Of a stretch of DNA of 44,365 nt, positions 26,294-34,625 are shown piece by piece. The DNA lies in NCBI GenBank assembly GCA_031081715.1, contig JAVHMA010000028.1:1-44365 (forward strand), given 5' to 3'. Origin of the DNA: Armatimonadota bacterium. GTDB taxonomy: Bacteria > Sysuimicrobiota > Sysuimicrobiia > Sysuimicrobiales > Humicultoraceae. The notes beneath the pieces are model-generated. The model was not told the DNA's origin, did no database searches, and saw nothing but the letters and a program-made list of their open reading frames with translations. Numbering within the stretch: the stretch's first letter is position 1; each line of letters starts with the position of its first letter. The position numbers were made by a program, and so were the translations under genes.

Positions 26294-27789
26294 GCCCGCA
26301 ACCCCGCGCGCAGCGGCTCACGCGACCGGCCCACGAGCTCCAGCGCGCGCACCAGCGCCTTGGCCTTGCTCACTGTCTCCACGTACTCCCGCTCGGGCAC
26401 CGAGTCCGCGACGATGCCGGCGCCGGCCTGGAGGTAGGCGCGGTCGCCGGCCATCACGATCGTGCGAATCGTGATCGCCGTGTCCATGTTGCCCGAGTAC
26501 CCGACGTAGCCCACCGCGCCGGCGTAGGGACCCCGCGCGACGGGCTCGAGCTCGTCGATGATCTCCATCGCCCGCACCTTCGGGGCGCCGGTCACCGTGC
26601 CGGCCGGGAAGCACGCGCGCAGCACGTCGAACGCGTCGCGGTTGGCGTCCAGCCGCCCGCGCACGCTGCTCACGATGTGCATCACGTGGCTGAACCGCTC
26701 GATCCCCATCAGCTCGGTCACCTCGACGGTGCCGTAGCGGGAGACCCGGCCCAGGTCGTTCCGGCCCAGGTCCACGAGCATCGTGTGCTCGGCGCGCTCC
26801 TTCTCGTCGGCGAGCAGCTCCGCGGCCAGCCGTCGGTCGTCCGCGCCGTCGAGCCCACGCGGCCGCGTGCCCGCGAGCGGCCGCGTGAGCACCTCGCCGT
26901 CCTCCAGCCGCACCAGCATCTCCGGGGAGGACCCGGCGATCTTCACCCCCTCGAAGTCGAGAAAGAACATGTACGGCGACGGGTTGACCTGCCGCAGCGC
27001 ACGGTAGACGTGCAGCGCGTCCACGCCCGCGGCGCGCGCGGAGAACCGTCGCGACAGCACCACCTGGAAGACGTCGCCGGCGGCCACGTACTCGCGCGCG
27101 CGCTCGACGCCGCGCAGGTAGTCGGCGGCGGTCATCTCCTGGTCCATCACCGGCTCGATGCGGCCCGCGGGCTCGGGCGCGACCAGCGGCCCCCGCAGAC
27201 GTTCGTAGATCGCCTCGATTGCTTCCACCGCGGCCCGGTACGCCTCGGGCGCGCCGCCGTCGGTGCGCGCGTTCGCCACGATGCGCATCGTGTGCGCCAC
27301 GTGGTCGAAAATCACCACCGCGTCGCTCTGCACCAGGTAGCAGGTCGGGAGCCCGAGCGCGTCCGGCGGCGCCGCGGGCAGCCGCTCCCACAGCCGCACG
27401 CAGTCGTAGCCCAGGTAGCCCACCAGGCCGCCGGTGAACCGCGGCAGGCCCGGCCGCGCCACGGGGCGGACGCCGCGCAGCAGGCCGCGCGCGACCTCGA
27501 GCGGATCGTCCTCGGTCGCCGACACACCCGACGGCCCGCGCATCTCGACGCTGCGGCCCCGCGCGCGCAGCCGTGTCGAGGAACCGGCGCCGATGAACGA
27601 GTAGCGCCCCACGGTCTCGCCGCCCTCGACCGACTCGAGCAGGTAGGCCTCGCCGCCGCGCAGCTTCATGAACGCCGAGATCGGCGTCTCCAGGTCGGCC
27701 GTAAGGTCGCACGTCACGGGAATCAGGTTCCCCTGTCGCGCGAGGCTGAGGAACTCGGTCTTGGTCGGTGCGATCGGCAGTCGGCTCAT
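26290..27789 (-). CDS. trpE: Anthranilate synthase component I
   Basis: A 499-residue chorismate-utilising enzyme giving anthranilate. The N-terminal domain includes LETPISAFMKLRGG and AYLLESVEGGETVGRYSFIG, with the Ser/leucine feedback-site region LLES that in other TrpE proteins binds tryptophan. The catalytic domain has NPSPYMFFLDFEGVKIAGSS, LTRPLAGTRPRG, DEKERAEHTMLVDLGRNDLG, FPAGTVTGAPKVRAMEIIDE and GGYVGY-like VGYVGYSGNMDTAITIRT. ATG 27789 follows the T-box terminator by a few bases with a GGAG site, so translation depends on T-box antitermination. First gene of the trp operon. Confidence 0.96.
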
Positions 27790-27802
27790 CAGTGGCGTCT
27801 CC

Positions 27803-27841
27803 GAAAACAACAACACCCCTCGCCCACAAGGGACGAGAGGT
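27803..27841 (-). terminator. Intrinsic terminator of the trpE T-box leader
   Basis: Minus-strand ACCTCTCGTCCC pairs with GGGCGAGGGGT around a TTGT loop (27815-27841), followed by the U-rich GTTGTTGTTTTC (27803-27814). It is mutually exclusive with the antiterminator bulge that binds the tRNA acceptor end. Confidence 0.88.
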
Positions 27842-28112
27842 GATCTCCCGCGGTGCCACCCGGGTTCCGCGGCGGCCCATGGGACGCGCCGCGGCGCTTG
27901 GCCTCCGGTCACGGCGGATCGCCCGGCGGCGCTACCCCGCGTTTGCGGATCGCGCCGCGCCTCCCGGACCCATTCCCCGCCCCGCGGATGCCGCGCTTCC
28001 ACCGTGGCGCGACTCGCTCTCGCCAGCGCCGCCCTGGCGGCGTCGCCGGCGCCCCTTCGGGGAACCGCTGCGAACGGGTACTCTCTCCGGTCGTCGGCGT
28101 ATGCGGTTGTGC
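27803..28112 (-). promoter_or_regulatory. T-box leader (tRNA-Trp specific, UGG specifier) upstream of trpE
   Basis: On the minus strand this leader shows T-box landmarks in order: an AGTA motif (28079-28082), an AGGGCG distal-loop element (28030-28035), a specifier UGG followed by A (27999-28001) right after a CGG that can pair with the CCG following AGTA, and the antiterminator T-box CGGGTGGCACCGCG (27849-27862), then a terminator. The UGG specifier is the Trp codon, agreeing with the downstream gene set, and uncharged tRNA-Trp would stabilise the antiterminator. Specifier identification rests on pairing seen by eye; the T-box motif itself is unambiguous. The whole 373-base gap between tyrA and trpE is occupied by promoter, leader and ribosome site. 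Confidence 0.9.
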
Positions 28113-28117
28113 CGCTT

Positions 28118-28145
28118 ACTATACCACAGGATGCCCGGAGCGCAA
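28118..28145 (-). promoter_or_regulatory. Probable sigma70 promoter of the trpE operon
   Basis: Minus-strand TATAGT (28118-28123) is a good -10; TTGCGC (28140-28145) is a weak -35 sixteen bases away. Transcription would begin near 28111, at the start of the T-box leader. The promoter begins only 18 bases after the tyrA stop. Confidence 0.6.
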
Positions 28146-28162
28146 GCCCCGTAGTCGGCGCG

Positions 28163-28954
28163 CTACCCCTGCGCCAGCAACACCCGCCGGACCGCGGCCA
28201 GTTCCGCTTCGAACCGGTCCAGCGCGCGCAGGATCGCGTCGCGGTTCGCCCGACAGATCGCCTCCCACATGACGGCCGGGCTGCGGGCGGCGCGGGTCAT
28301 CTCCTGCATGGTCGGCCCGCCCACCGTGCGCGCGTCGTCGGCGATCGCGCGGTCGAGCGCCAGGCTCAGCAGGTAGGGCAGGTGACTCACCTGCGCGACG
28401 AACTCGTCGTGCTGCACCGGGTCGAGCAGCACCAGCCGCATCCCCAGCCGCCCGATCACCGCCTCCATGACCGCCACGGCCTCCGGCGCGGTGCGGCTCG
28501 TCGGCGTGAGGATGAAGGCGCGGCCGCGCAGCAGCGCCGCGTCCGCGGCGGCCATGCCGCGGCCCTCGTTGCCGGCCATCGGGTGGCCACCCACAAAGCG
28601 CACCGCGGCGGGCAGCGCCGCCTGCACCGTGGCGACCACGGGCGCCTTCACGCTCGCGACGTCGGTGAGCACCGCGCCCGGCCGCATCCGGCGCGCGGCC
28701 GCGACCGCCACGTCCGCAACGCGCTCGAGCGGTGTGGCGATGACGACCAGGTCGGCGCCGGCGACCGGCGCGAGGTCGGCGGCACCCGACACGATCGCCC
28801 CGCGCTCGCGCGCCAGGGCGAGCGCCGCCGGATCCGGGTCGACGCCGAGCACCTCGGCCCCGGCCGCGCGCAGCGCGAGCGCGAACGAGCCGCCGATGAG
28901 TCCGAGCCCGACGACCGCGGCCGTGCGGGGAAATGAGCCGGGGGCGTCGCCCAC
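28163..28954 (-). CDS. tyrA: Prephenate dehydrogenase (TyrA family)
   Basis: A 263-residue NAD(P)-dependent dehydrogenase. The Rossmann motif is [20 protein letters not shown] near residues 12-31, and [18 protein letters not shown] near 120-137 and [20 protein letters not shown] near 178-197 are the TyrA catalytic and prephenate-binding blocks. It makes hydroxyphenylpyruvate (or arogenate to tyrosine) in tyrosine synthesis. No ACT or chorismate mutase domain is fused. The GTG lies one base after the aroF stop, so it is co-transcribed with aroF and, unexpectedly for a tyrosine gene, would be under the UGG T-box. Confidence 0.93.
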   Translation of the reverse strand: MGDAPGSFPRTAAVVGLGLIGGSFALALRAAGAEVLGVDPDPAALALARERGAIVSGAADLAPVAGADLVVIATPLERVADVAVAAARRMRPGAVLTDVASVKAPVVATVQAALPAAVRFVGGHPMAGNEGRGMAAADAALLRGRAFILTPTSRTAPEAVAVMEAVIGRLGMRLVLLDPVQHDEFVAQVSHLPYLLSLALDRAIADDARTVGGPTMQEMTRAARSPAVMWEAICRANRDAILRALDRFEAELAAVRRVLLAQG

Positions 28955-28955
28955 G

Positions 28956-29975
28956 CTACAGCTCCCGCCCGATCGCCGCGGCGACCGGCCGCAGCGACGC
29001 CATGAGCGCGGCGAAGTTCTCGACACTCAGCGACTGCGGGCCGTCGCTGAGCGCGTTGGCCGGGTCGGGGTGCACCTCGATGAGCAGCCCGTCGGCGCCG
29101 GCCGCGACCGCCGCGAGCGCCATGGGCGCGACGTACCGCCACTTGCCGGTCCCGTGGCTGGGGTCCACCACCACGGGTAGGTGGGTCAGGCGCTTGAGCA
29201 CCGGCACGGCGGAGAGGTCGAGCGTGTAGCGCGTGTGCCCGTTGAACCCGCGGATGCCGCGCTCGCACAGCATGACCTGATAGTTGCCTTCGTTGAGAAT
29301 GTACTCGGCCGCGAGCAGCAGCTCCTCCAGGGTGGCGCTCGGACCGCGCTTGAGCAGCACCGGCCGCTTCGCCCGCCCGGCCTCGCGCAGCAGGACGTAG
29401 TTCTGCATGTTGCGGGCGCCGATTTGGACGACATCAGCGTAGCGCGCGACCAGCTCGACCTGCGAGGCGTCCATCGCCTCGGTCACCACGGGCAGGCCGG
29501 TCCGTTCCCGCGCCTCCGCGAGCAGCCGCAGGCCCTCCTCTTCCAGGCCCTGGAACGAGTAGGGCGAGGTGCGGGGCTTGAAGGCGCCGCCGCGCAACAC
29601 CGCCGCGCCCGCGGCCTTGACCCCGTCGGCCGCCGCTATGATCTGCTCGCGGCTCTCCACCGAGCAGGGCCCGGCCATCACCGCGATCCGCGCGCCGCCC
29701 ACCGCCGCCGGGCCGACCGCGACCGTCGTGTCTAGAGGGATGAACTCCCGGCTGACCAGCTTGAACGGCTGGAGGATGGCGACGACGCGCTCAACCCCCG
29801 GGGTGCGCTCCAGCGACTCGCGGAGCACATGCTTGGTGCGGTCGTCACCGACCACGCCGATGACGGTGCGGCTCACGCCCACGCTGATGTGCGTGTTGAG
29901 CCCCGCCGCCTTGATGCGGTCCACGACCGCCTGCACCTGCTCCTCGCCGGCGCCCGGCTCCATGACGACGATCAT
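28956..29975 (-). CDS. aroF: 3-deoxy-7-phosphoheptulonate synthase (type I-beta DAHP synthase with N-terminal ferredoxin-like domain)
   Basis: A 339-residue enzyme for the first shikimate step. Residues 1-70 ([20 protein letters not shown]) form the ACT/ferredoxin-like regulatory domain of the Thermotoga-type enzymes. The barrel has [60 protein letters not shown] and [15 protein letters not shown], covering the metal and phosphoenolpyruvate sites. ATG 29975 is preceded by AGGTGG at suitable distance; a GTG three codons upstream is an alternative. The N-terminal domain is the usual site of Tyr or Phe feedback in this class, which would add enzyme-level control to the Trp T-box control of transcription. 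Confidence 0.95.
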   Translation of the reverse strand: MIVVMEPGAGEEQVQAVVDRIKAAGLNTHISVGVSRTVIGVVGDDRTKHVLRESLERTPGVERVVAILQPFKLVSREFIPLDTTVAVGPAAVGGARIAVMAGPCSVESREQIIAAADGVKAAGAAVLRGGAFKPRTSPYSFQGLEEEGLRLLAEARERTGLPVVTEAMDASQVELVARYADVVQIGARNMQNYVLLREAGRAKRPVLLKRGPSATLEELLLAAEYILNEGNYQVMLCERGIRGFNGHTRYTLDLSAVPVLKRLTHLPVVVDPSHGTGKWRYVAPMALAAVAAGADGLLIEVHPDPANALSDGPQSLSVENFAALMASLRPVAAAIGREL

Positions 29976-30036
29976 CGCGGCCACCTGCCTGACCAGAACC
30001 CCATCCCGTGCGTCACCGACCCTCCGCTGAGTGCGC

Positions 30037-30078
30037 GAGAAGCACAAACACCCCTCGTCCACAAGGGACGAGAGGTGT
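30037..30078 (-). terminator. Intrinsic terminator of the aroF T-box leader
   Basis: Minus-strand ACACCTCTCGTCCC pairs with GGACGAGGGGTGT around TTGT (30048-30078), a nearly perfect 13-base stem, then TTGTGCTTCTC. The loop and core stem are almost identical to those of the trpE leader. Confidence 0.85.
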
Positions 30079-30404
30079 GCTCCCGCGGTACCACCCGGAT
30101 TCCGCGCCGCCGCGTGTGTGGCCCAGCGGCGCGGCACTCGTGCTCCCGTATCGGGGGAGCGACCGACGACGCTACGGTGCGGCGGGTCGCGCCCGGCGGT
30201 GCATCCAGGTTGTCGGCCGGGCTCGATATCCCAACACAGTCCCTCGCGTCGTGCCTCGCGGGCGAATTCGCCGCCCGGCGACCGCCGCGCTCCCACCGGT
30301 CCGCGGCTCTCTTCCGCCGGCGACGCCCTGGCGGCGCCCCCGGCGCCCCCGAGGGGGATCACCGTCTGGCGGGTACTGCTCCCGTTCGTCGGCGTATGGA
30401 CGTG
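30037..30404 (-). promoter_or_regulatory. T-box leader (UGG specifier) upstream of aroF-tyrA
   Basis: Minus-strand landmarks are AGTA (30374-30377), AGGGCG distal-loop element (30324-30329), a UGG specifier followed by G (30293-30295) after a CGG that can pair with the CCG downstream of AGTA, the antiterminator T-box CGGGTGGTACCGCG (30084-30097) and a terminator. It shares with the trpE leader an identical 13-base 5' segment, the GCCGCCAGGGCG element, and GGTGG.AGCGCGG around the specifier, so the two are paralogous. Between the terminator and aroF lie about 60 bases with the ribosome site. Specifier assignment is by eye. Confidence 0.9.
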
Positions 30405-30410
30405 GGATGG

Positions 30411-30439
30411 AGTATACGCACGCGCGTCCGGCGCGTCAA
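30411..30439 (-). promoter_or_regulatory. Sigma70 promoter of aroF-tyrA
   Basis: Minus-strand TTGACG (30434-30439), 17-base spacer and TATACT (30411-30416), close to the sigma70 consensus. The predicted start near 30404 begins the T-box leader. This is the best promoter match in the window. Confidence 0.75.
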
Positions 30440-30538
30440 GGGCAGCCGCCGCCGGCACGCGTCTCGGCCCATGCGCAGGAGGGACCCGTAGGGCGACGAA
30501 ATGAGCGTCCTCAAACCGGCCAGCAGGGAGGGTCGTCG

Positions 30539-32185
30539 ATGGCAGATCACGACAGTCTGGACCGGATTCTCGCCCACCTCACCCCCACCACACGGCGCAC
30601 GTTCCTCAAGCAGGCGGCCGCGCTCGGCGTCTCGGCCGCGACCGCTCAGGGGTTGCTGATGAAGGACCCCCTTATCGTCACCGCGGCGCCCGGGCCACGC
30701 CGCGGCGGCACGGTCCGCGTCATGGGCCACCAGGAGGTCGCCAGCCTGAGCCCCGACGACGACGCGCCGTCGGTACACTGGGTCGTCGTCTCGCAGATCC
30801 ACAACGCGCTCATCGAGTACAACGAGTACTTGGTGCCCGAGCGCGTGCTCGCGGAGAGCTACACGGTCGCCCGCGACGGTCTGACCTACACCTTCAAGCT
30901 GCGCCAGGGGGTGCGCTGGCACGACGGCTCGGAGTTCACCGCTGAGGACGTCAAGTACACCTTCGAGTTCCACATGAACCCGGCGAACGCCACGAACAAG
31001 GCGATCTTCTTCAAGCCGGTGGACCGGGTGCAGACGCCGGACAAGTACACCGTCGTCATTCGGATGAAGGAGCCGTTCGCGCCGTTCATCGTGCAGACTG
31101 CGACGCAGTTCATCCTCAACGCCCGCTACCACGGCCGCGTCGGCGAGCGAGGCTACAAGAGCCAGCCGATGGGCACCGGGCCGTTCCGCCTCCGCGAGTG
31201 GCGCGCGGCCGAGTTCACCACGCTGGACGCGTTCGACAACCACTTCCGCGGCCGCCCGAACATCGACGTGTTCCGGCAGGACGTGGTGCCCGAGCCCTCG
31301 GTCCGGGCGATCGCGATCCGCACCGGCACCGCGGACTCCGCGACCTGGCCGCTGCTCGTCGAGGACAACCTGGCCTTCGAGGCCAACCCCAACTTCGTCG
31401 TCTTTCGCACGCCGAGCACCGGTCTCAACCACTTCCCGATCAACAACAAGCTGCCGCAGTTCTCGGACAAGCGTGTCCGCCAGGCCATGATGCACGCCAT
31501 CGACCGCCAGCGGATGATCGATGACGTCTTCCGCGGCACCGCCCAGATTGCGCACTCGATCTACCCACCGTCGATGCGCACCTGGTACGACCGGTCCGTG
31601 AAGACCTACGCGCACGACCCCGCGCGCGCGCGGTCGTTGCTGGAAGAGGCCGGGTGGCGCATGGGGCCGGGCAACGTGCGTGTGCGGGAGGGGCAGCGGC
31701 TCGCGTTCACGTGCGCGGTCATCACCGGCGACCGGGCGCGCCGGCCCCAGGCCGAGATCCTCCAGCAGGAGCTGGCCGCCGTCGGCATCCAGATGAGCAT
31801 CGTGGAGCGGCCCGTGGCGACGATCCTGGCCGGGCTGCCCCGGGGCGAACTAGACGCGTCGCTGTTCAACTGGACTTACAACAGCGGCGCGCTGGAGCCG
31901 GACCCGTCGAACACGCTGCGCACCGGCGCCGTCCGTAACTTCGCCCAGTTCAGCAACCAGCGGATGGACGAGCTGCTGACACAGGGCCTCCGCGAGGTGG
32001 ACACCCGGAAGCGCCAGCAGATCTACAACGAGGTGCAGCGCATCTTCGTCGAGGAGGTGCCGGTCCTCTACATCATGTACTGGGACTGGTTCAACGTGTT
32101 CAACCGGCGCATCAAGGGCCTGCCGACCCAGCCGCAGGACGGCTTCCTGATCTACCGGGGCGCCCGGCGCTGGTCGATCGAGTAG
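30539..32185 (+). CDS. ABC transporter solute-binding protein, peptide/nickel family, Tat-exported
   Basis: A 548-residue family-5 binding protein. The N-terminus has a twin-arginine signal: [20 protein letters not shown], with the Arg pair at residues 19-20, so export is probably folded through Tat. The mature region begins [20 protein letters not shown], and [20 protein letters not shown] is the family signature. ATG 30539 follows a good GGGAGGG site. It heads a three-gene importer with no ATPase gene. The promoter was not found in the 99 bases between it and the divergent aroF promoter. The ligand is unknown; location beside aromatic amino acid synthesis genes is suggestive only. Confidence 0.88.
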   Translation: MADHDSLDRILAHLTPTTRRTFLKQAAALGVSAATAQGLLMKDPLIVTAAPGPRRGGTVRVMGHQEVASLSPDDDAPSVHWVVVSQIHNALIEYNEYLVPERVLAESYTVARDGLTYTFKLRQGVRWHDGSEFTAEDVKYTFEFHMNPANATNKAIFFKPVDRVQTPDKYTVVIRMKEPFAPFIVQTATQFILNARYHGRVGERGYKSQPMGTGPFRLREWRAAEFTTLDAFDNHFRGRPNIDVFRQDVVPEPSVRAIAIRTGTADSATWPLLVEDNLAFEANPNFVVFRTPSTGLNHFPINNKLPQFSDKRVRQAMMHAIDRQRMIDDVFRGTAQIAHSIYPPSMRTWYDRSVKTYAHDPARARSLLEEAGWRMGPGNVRVREGQRLAFTCAVITGDRARRPQAEILQQELAAVGIQMSIVERPVATILAGLPRGELDASLFNWTYNSGALEPDPSNTLRTGAVRNFAQFSNQRMDELLTQGLREVDTRKRQQIYNEVQRIFVEEVPVLYIMYWDWFNVFNRRIKGLPTQPQDGFLIYRGARRWSIE

Positions 32186-32199
32186 CCGCGGGTCCCGGC

Positions 32200-32229
32200 C
32201 GGTGGGGGCGGCGGACGCCGCCCCCACCG
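32200..32229 (+). other. Strong intercistronic hairpin between binding protein and permease
   Basis: CGGTGGGGGCGG (32200-32211) and CCGCCCCCACCG (32218-32229) form a perfect 12-base stem closed by CGGACG, itself with a C-G pair. No T-tract follows. The position matches the hairpin in the first importer operon, so it may stabilise the upstream transcript or attenuate the permeases. The remainder of the 101-base gap is GC-rich with no gene. Confidence 0.55.
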
Positions 32230-32286
32230 CGGGACGCCCCTGCGGTGCGCGCCACGCCTGGCGCGGCACCGCGCCTCGACCCGTAG

Positions 32287-33213
32287 ATGCAGCGCTACGT
32301 CGCGACCCGCCTGGCCCAGGGGGTAGTCGTCATCTTCCTGGTCAGCGTCGGCACCTTCGGGATGATGCACCTCATCCCCGGCGACCCGGTCTCCCTGATG
32401 CTCGGGGAGGGGCGCGTCACGCAGGAACAGATCGACCTGATCCGCCGAAAGTGGGGGCTCGACCGCCCAATACACGAGCAGTACCTGACCTGGATGGGCA
32501 ACATGCTGCGCGGCGAGTTCGGGCAGTCGGTGGTGCGCAGCGGGGTGCCCGTGCGGACGATGATCGCGGAGGCGGCCCGGGTGACGATCACGCTCAACCT
32601 GATCGCGTTCGTGCTCTCCATCGCCGTCGCGATCCCGGCGGGCATCTTCGCCGCGGTGCGGCGCTACTCGACGTTCGACTACCTCATCATGGTGGCGGCC
32701 ACCGTCGGGGTCGCCCTGCCCAACTTCTGGGTGGGGCTCATGCTCATCGTGCTGTTCTCGGTGGTCCTCCGGTGGCTGCCGCCCTACGGGCTGGGGTCGT
32801 GGCACGGCTACGTGCTACCCGTCCTCGTCATCGTGATCGGCCAGCTCGCACTGCTGGCCCGCCTCATGCGCAGCTCCACCCTCGACAACCTGGGCGAGGA
32901 TTTCGCCCGCACCGCGCGGGCCAAGGGACTCCGCGAGGGGGCGGTGGTGGTCCGCCACGTCGTGCGGAACGCCCTGCTGCCGATCGTGACCGTCATCGGC
33001 TACCGGCTGGCGTTCATCCTCAGCGGCACGATCGTCGTCGAGACGGTCTTCGCGCTCCCGGGGTTGGGGCAGCTCTTCGTCGAGTCGGTGAACCGCGTAG
33101 ACTACCAGGTCGTCCAGGCGATCGTGCTCCTCCTCAGTGTCCTGGTCGTGCTGGGCAACCTGGCCACCGACATGGTCTACGGGCTGATCGACCCGCGCAT
33201 CCGCATTCGGTGA
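32287..33213 (+). CDS. ABC transporter permease, DppB/OppB type
   Basis: A 308-residue membrane protein with the family opening MQRYVATRLAQGVVVIFLVS and HLIPGDPVSLMLG. It has the LGLDRP-like GLDRPIHEQYLTWMGNML segment, and the EAA loop EDFARTARAKGLREGAVVVR near residues 207-226. The C-terminus is LIDPRIRIR. It pairs with the following DppC-type subunit. It is distinct from the first-copy permease at 8362, so the two importers are diverged paralogues rather than a recent duplication. Confidence 0.92.
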   Translation: MQRYVATRLAQGVVVIFLVSVGTFGMMHLIPGDPVSLMLGEGRVTQEQIDLIRRKWGLDRPIHEQYLTWMGNMLRGEFGQSVVRSGVPVRTMIAEAARVTITLNLIAFVLSIAVAIPAGIFAAVRRYSTFDYLIMVAATVGVALPNFWVGLMLIVLFSVVLRWLPPYGLGSWHGYVLPVLVIVIGQLALLARLMRSSTLDNLGEDFARTARAKGLREGAVVVRHVVRNALLPIVTVIGYRLAFILSGTIVVETVFALPGLGQLFVESVNRVDYQVVQAIVLLLSVLVVLGNLATDMVYGLIDPRIRIR

Positions 33214-33217
33214 CGCC

Positions 33218-34129
33218 GTGAGCCGCGAGGCCGCCGCTCCGATCCCGCGCCTCCCCGCCGCCTACCAGGCGCGGCCCTCGGAGTGGAGCCGCGGGTGGCG
33301 GCGCTTCGCGCGCTACCGGCCGGGCCTCGTGGGCCTGGCGTTCATCCTGGTGCTACTCGTGCTCGCGATCTTCCCCGATACCTTCGCCCCGCACCCGTAC
33401 ACGCAGATCTTCCGCGGGATGCGGGGCGCGCCGCCCACGTGGGGCCACCCGCTCGGCTTCGACCACATCGGCCGCGACGTGCTCAGCCGCATCATCTGGG
33501 GCTCGCGCGTGGCGCTGATCGTCGGCCTGCTGGCCACCGGCATCGCGGTCGTCATCGGCGTCGCGGTCGGCGCGATCGCCGGCTACGTCGGCGGCTGGGT
33601 GGACAGCGTGCTCTCGCGGCTGGTGGACACGCTCATGGCCTACCCGCTGCTGGTGCTCCTCATCACGCTCGCCGCGGTGCTCGGCCCGAGCCTGGTCACC
33701 GTCGTGGTCATCATCGGGCTGACCACGTGGGCGCAGTACGCGCGCGTGGTGCGCGCGGACGTGCTCAGCCTGCGCGAGCGCGAGTTCGTGCTCGCGGCGG
33801 CGGCCGCTGGCGCCAGCGCCGCGCGGATCATCTTCCGCCACGTCGTGCCCAACGTGATGGGCCCTGTGATCGTCCTGGCGAGCCTGGGGATCGGCGGTAT
33901 CATCCTGCTCGAGTCCGCGCTGTCATTCCTGGGACTGGGCGCGCAGCCGCCGACGGCGTCGTGGGGTGGCATGCTGGCCGACGGCCGCGCGTTCATCCTG
34001 ACGTACCCGCAGATCGCCATCGCACCGGGGGTCATGATCTCGCTGACGGTGCTGGCCTTCAACCTGGTGGGCGACGGCCTGCGCGACGCGCTCGACCCGC
34101 GGCAGAAGGACGTCACCATCAACCGCTGA
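33218..34129 (+). CDS. ABC transporter permease, DppC/OppC type
   Basis: A 303-residue membrane protein: OppC_N-like WRRFARYRPGLVGLAFILVL, then HPLGFDHIGRDVLSRIIWGS, several spans, the EAA loop EREFVLAAAAAGASAARIIF, and NLVGDGLRDALDPRQKDVTI at the end. It starts with GTG four bases after the previous stop. The channel is completed with the DppB-type partner; the two ATPases must come from elsewhere. The stop is followed two bases later by the DUF1232 gene. Confidence 0.92.
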   Translation: MSREAAAPIPRLPAAYQARPSEWSRGWRRFARYRPGLVGLAFILVLLVLAIFPDTFAPHPYTQIFRGMRGAPPTWGHPLGFDHIGRDVLSRIIWGSRVALIVGLLATGIAVVIGVAVGAIAGYVGGWVDSVLSRLVDTLMAYPLLVLLITLAAVLGPSLVTVVVIIGLTTWAQYARVVRADVLSLREREFVLAAAAAGASAARIIFRHVVPNVMGPVIVLASLGIGGIILLESALSFLGLGAQPPTASWGGMLADGRAFILTYPQIAIAPGVMISLTVLAFNLVGDGLRDALDPRQKDVTINR

Positions 34130-34131
34130 GC

Positions 34132-34599
34132 ATGCTGCGCGGAGCGCTCTGGCTACTGCGCCTGGAACTCGTCCCGATCCTCGGCCGCCTGCCGGCGTAC
34201 GCGCGCCTGGCGCTGGCGCTGCTGCGGGAGCCCGCGCTGCCCTCCCGCCACAAGGCGCTGCTCGTCGTCGGGGTCTGCTACCTGCTGTCGCCCGTAGACC
34301 TCATCCCGGCCCTGGTCCCGGTGCTCGGGCAGCTCGACGACCTCGCCGTGGCGCTGATCGCGCTGCGGCTGACCCTGCGGGCGATGCCGCCGGAGGTGGC
34401 TGAGCGCCACCTGACCGCGCACGCGCTGTCGTGGGCGCGGCTCGACGCCGACCTCGCGCGCGTGGGCCGCTCGGGACGCCTGGTCGTCCGGGCCGGCCTG
34501 TGGGCGGGCGAGCGCCTGGCCCGTGGCGCCTGGCGGCTGCTGTGCCGATCGGGAACGGCGCTGCTCGACCGCTCCGCCGCCCGGCACCTGACCGCCTGA
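34132..34599 (+). CDS. DUF1232 (YkvA-like) protein
   Basis: A 155-residue protein. Residues about 42-75 (HKALLVVGVCYLLSPVDLIP then ALVPVLGQLDDLAVALIALR) are the DUF1232 signature, including YLLSPVDLIP and the QLDD acidic pair. The N-terminal amphipathic part and the C-terminal helices (RLVVRAGLWAGERLARGAWR) are Arg-rich. Function of the domain is not established. It is the last gene of the second importer operon and converges with the M81 gene across a shared hairpin. Confidence 0.85.
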   Translation: MLRGALWLLRLELVPILGRLPAYARLALALLREPALPSRHKALLVVGVCYLLSPVDLIPALVPVLGQLDDLAVALIALRLTLRAMPPEVAERHLTAHALSWARLDADLARVGRSGRLVVRAGLWAGERLARGAWRLLCRSGTALLDRSAARHLTA

Positions 34600-34625
34600 C
34601 GCGGCGCTCCGCCGCGCCTCAGGCG
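34593..34625. terminator. Bidirectional hairpin at convergent gene ends
   Basis: CGCCTGACGCGGCG (34593-34606), loop CTC, then CGCCGCG, a two-base CC bulge and TCAGGCG (34610-34625) give a 14-base stem. It contains the stop codons of both the DUF1232 gene and the M81 gene. It can fold from either strand; T-tracts are absent, so it may work as a factor-independent-like or RNA-end-protecting structure. Confidence 0.6.

Noticed and set aside
28956-30458. DAHP synthase with a long N-terminal extension to 30458
   Set aside because: The extension is the T-box leader read as protein; the ATG at 29975 has a ribosome site and begins the ferredoxin-like domain.
30008-32185. Start of the second peptide-binding protein inside the aroF T-box region
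   Set aside because: The first 177 codons are antisense to the T-box leader; the Tat signal and ribosome site set the start at 30539.
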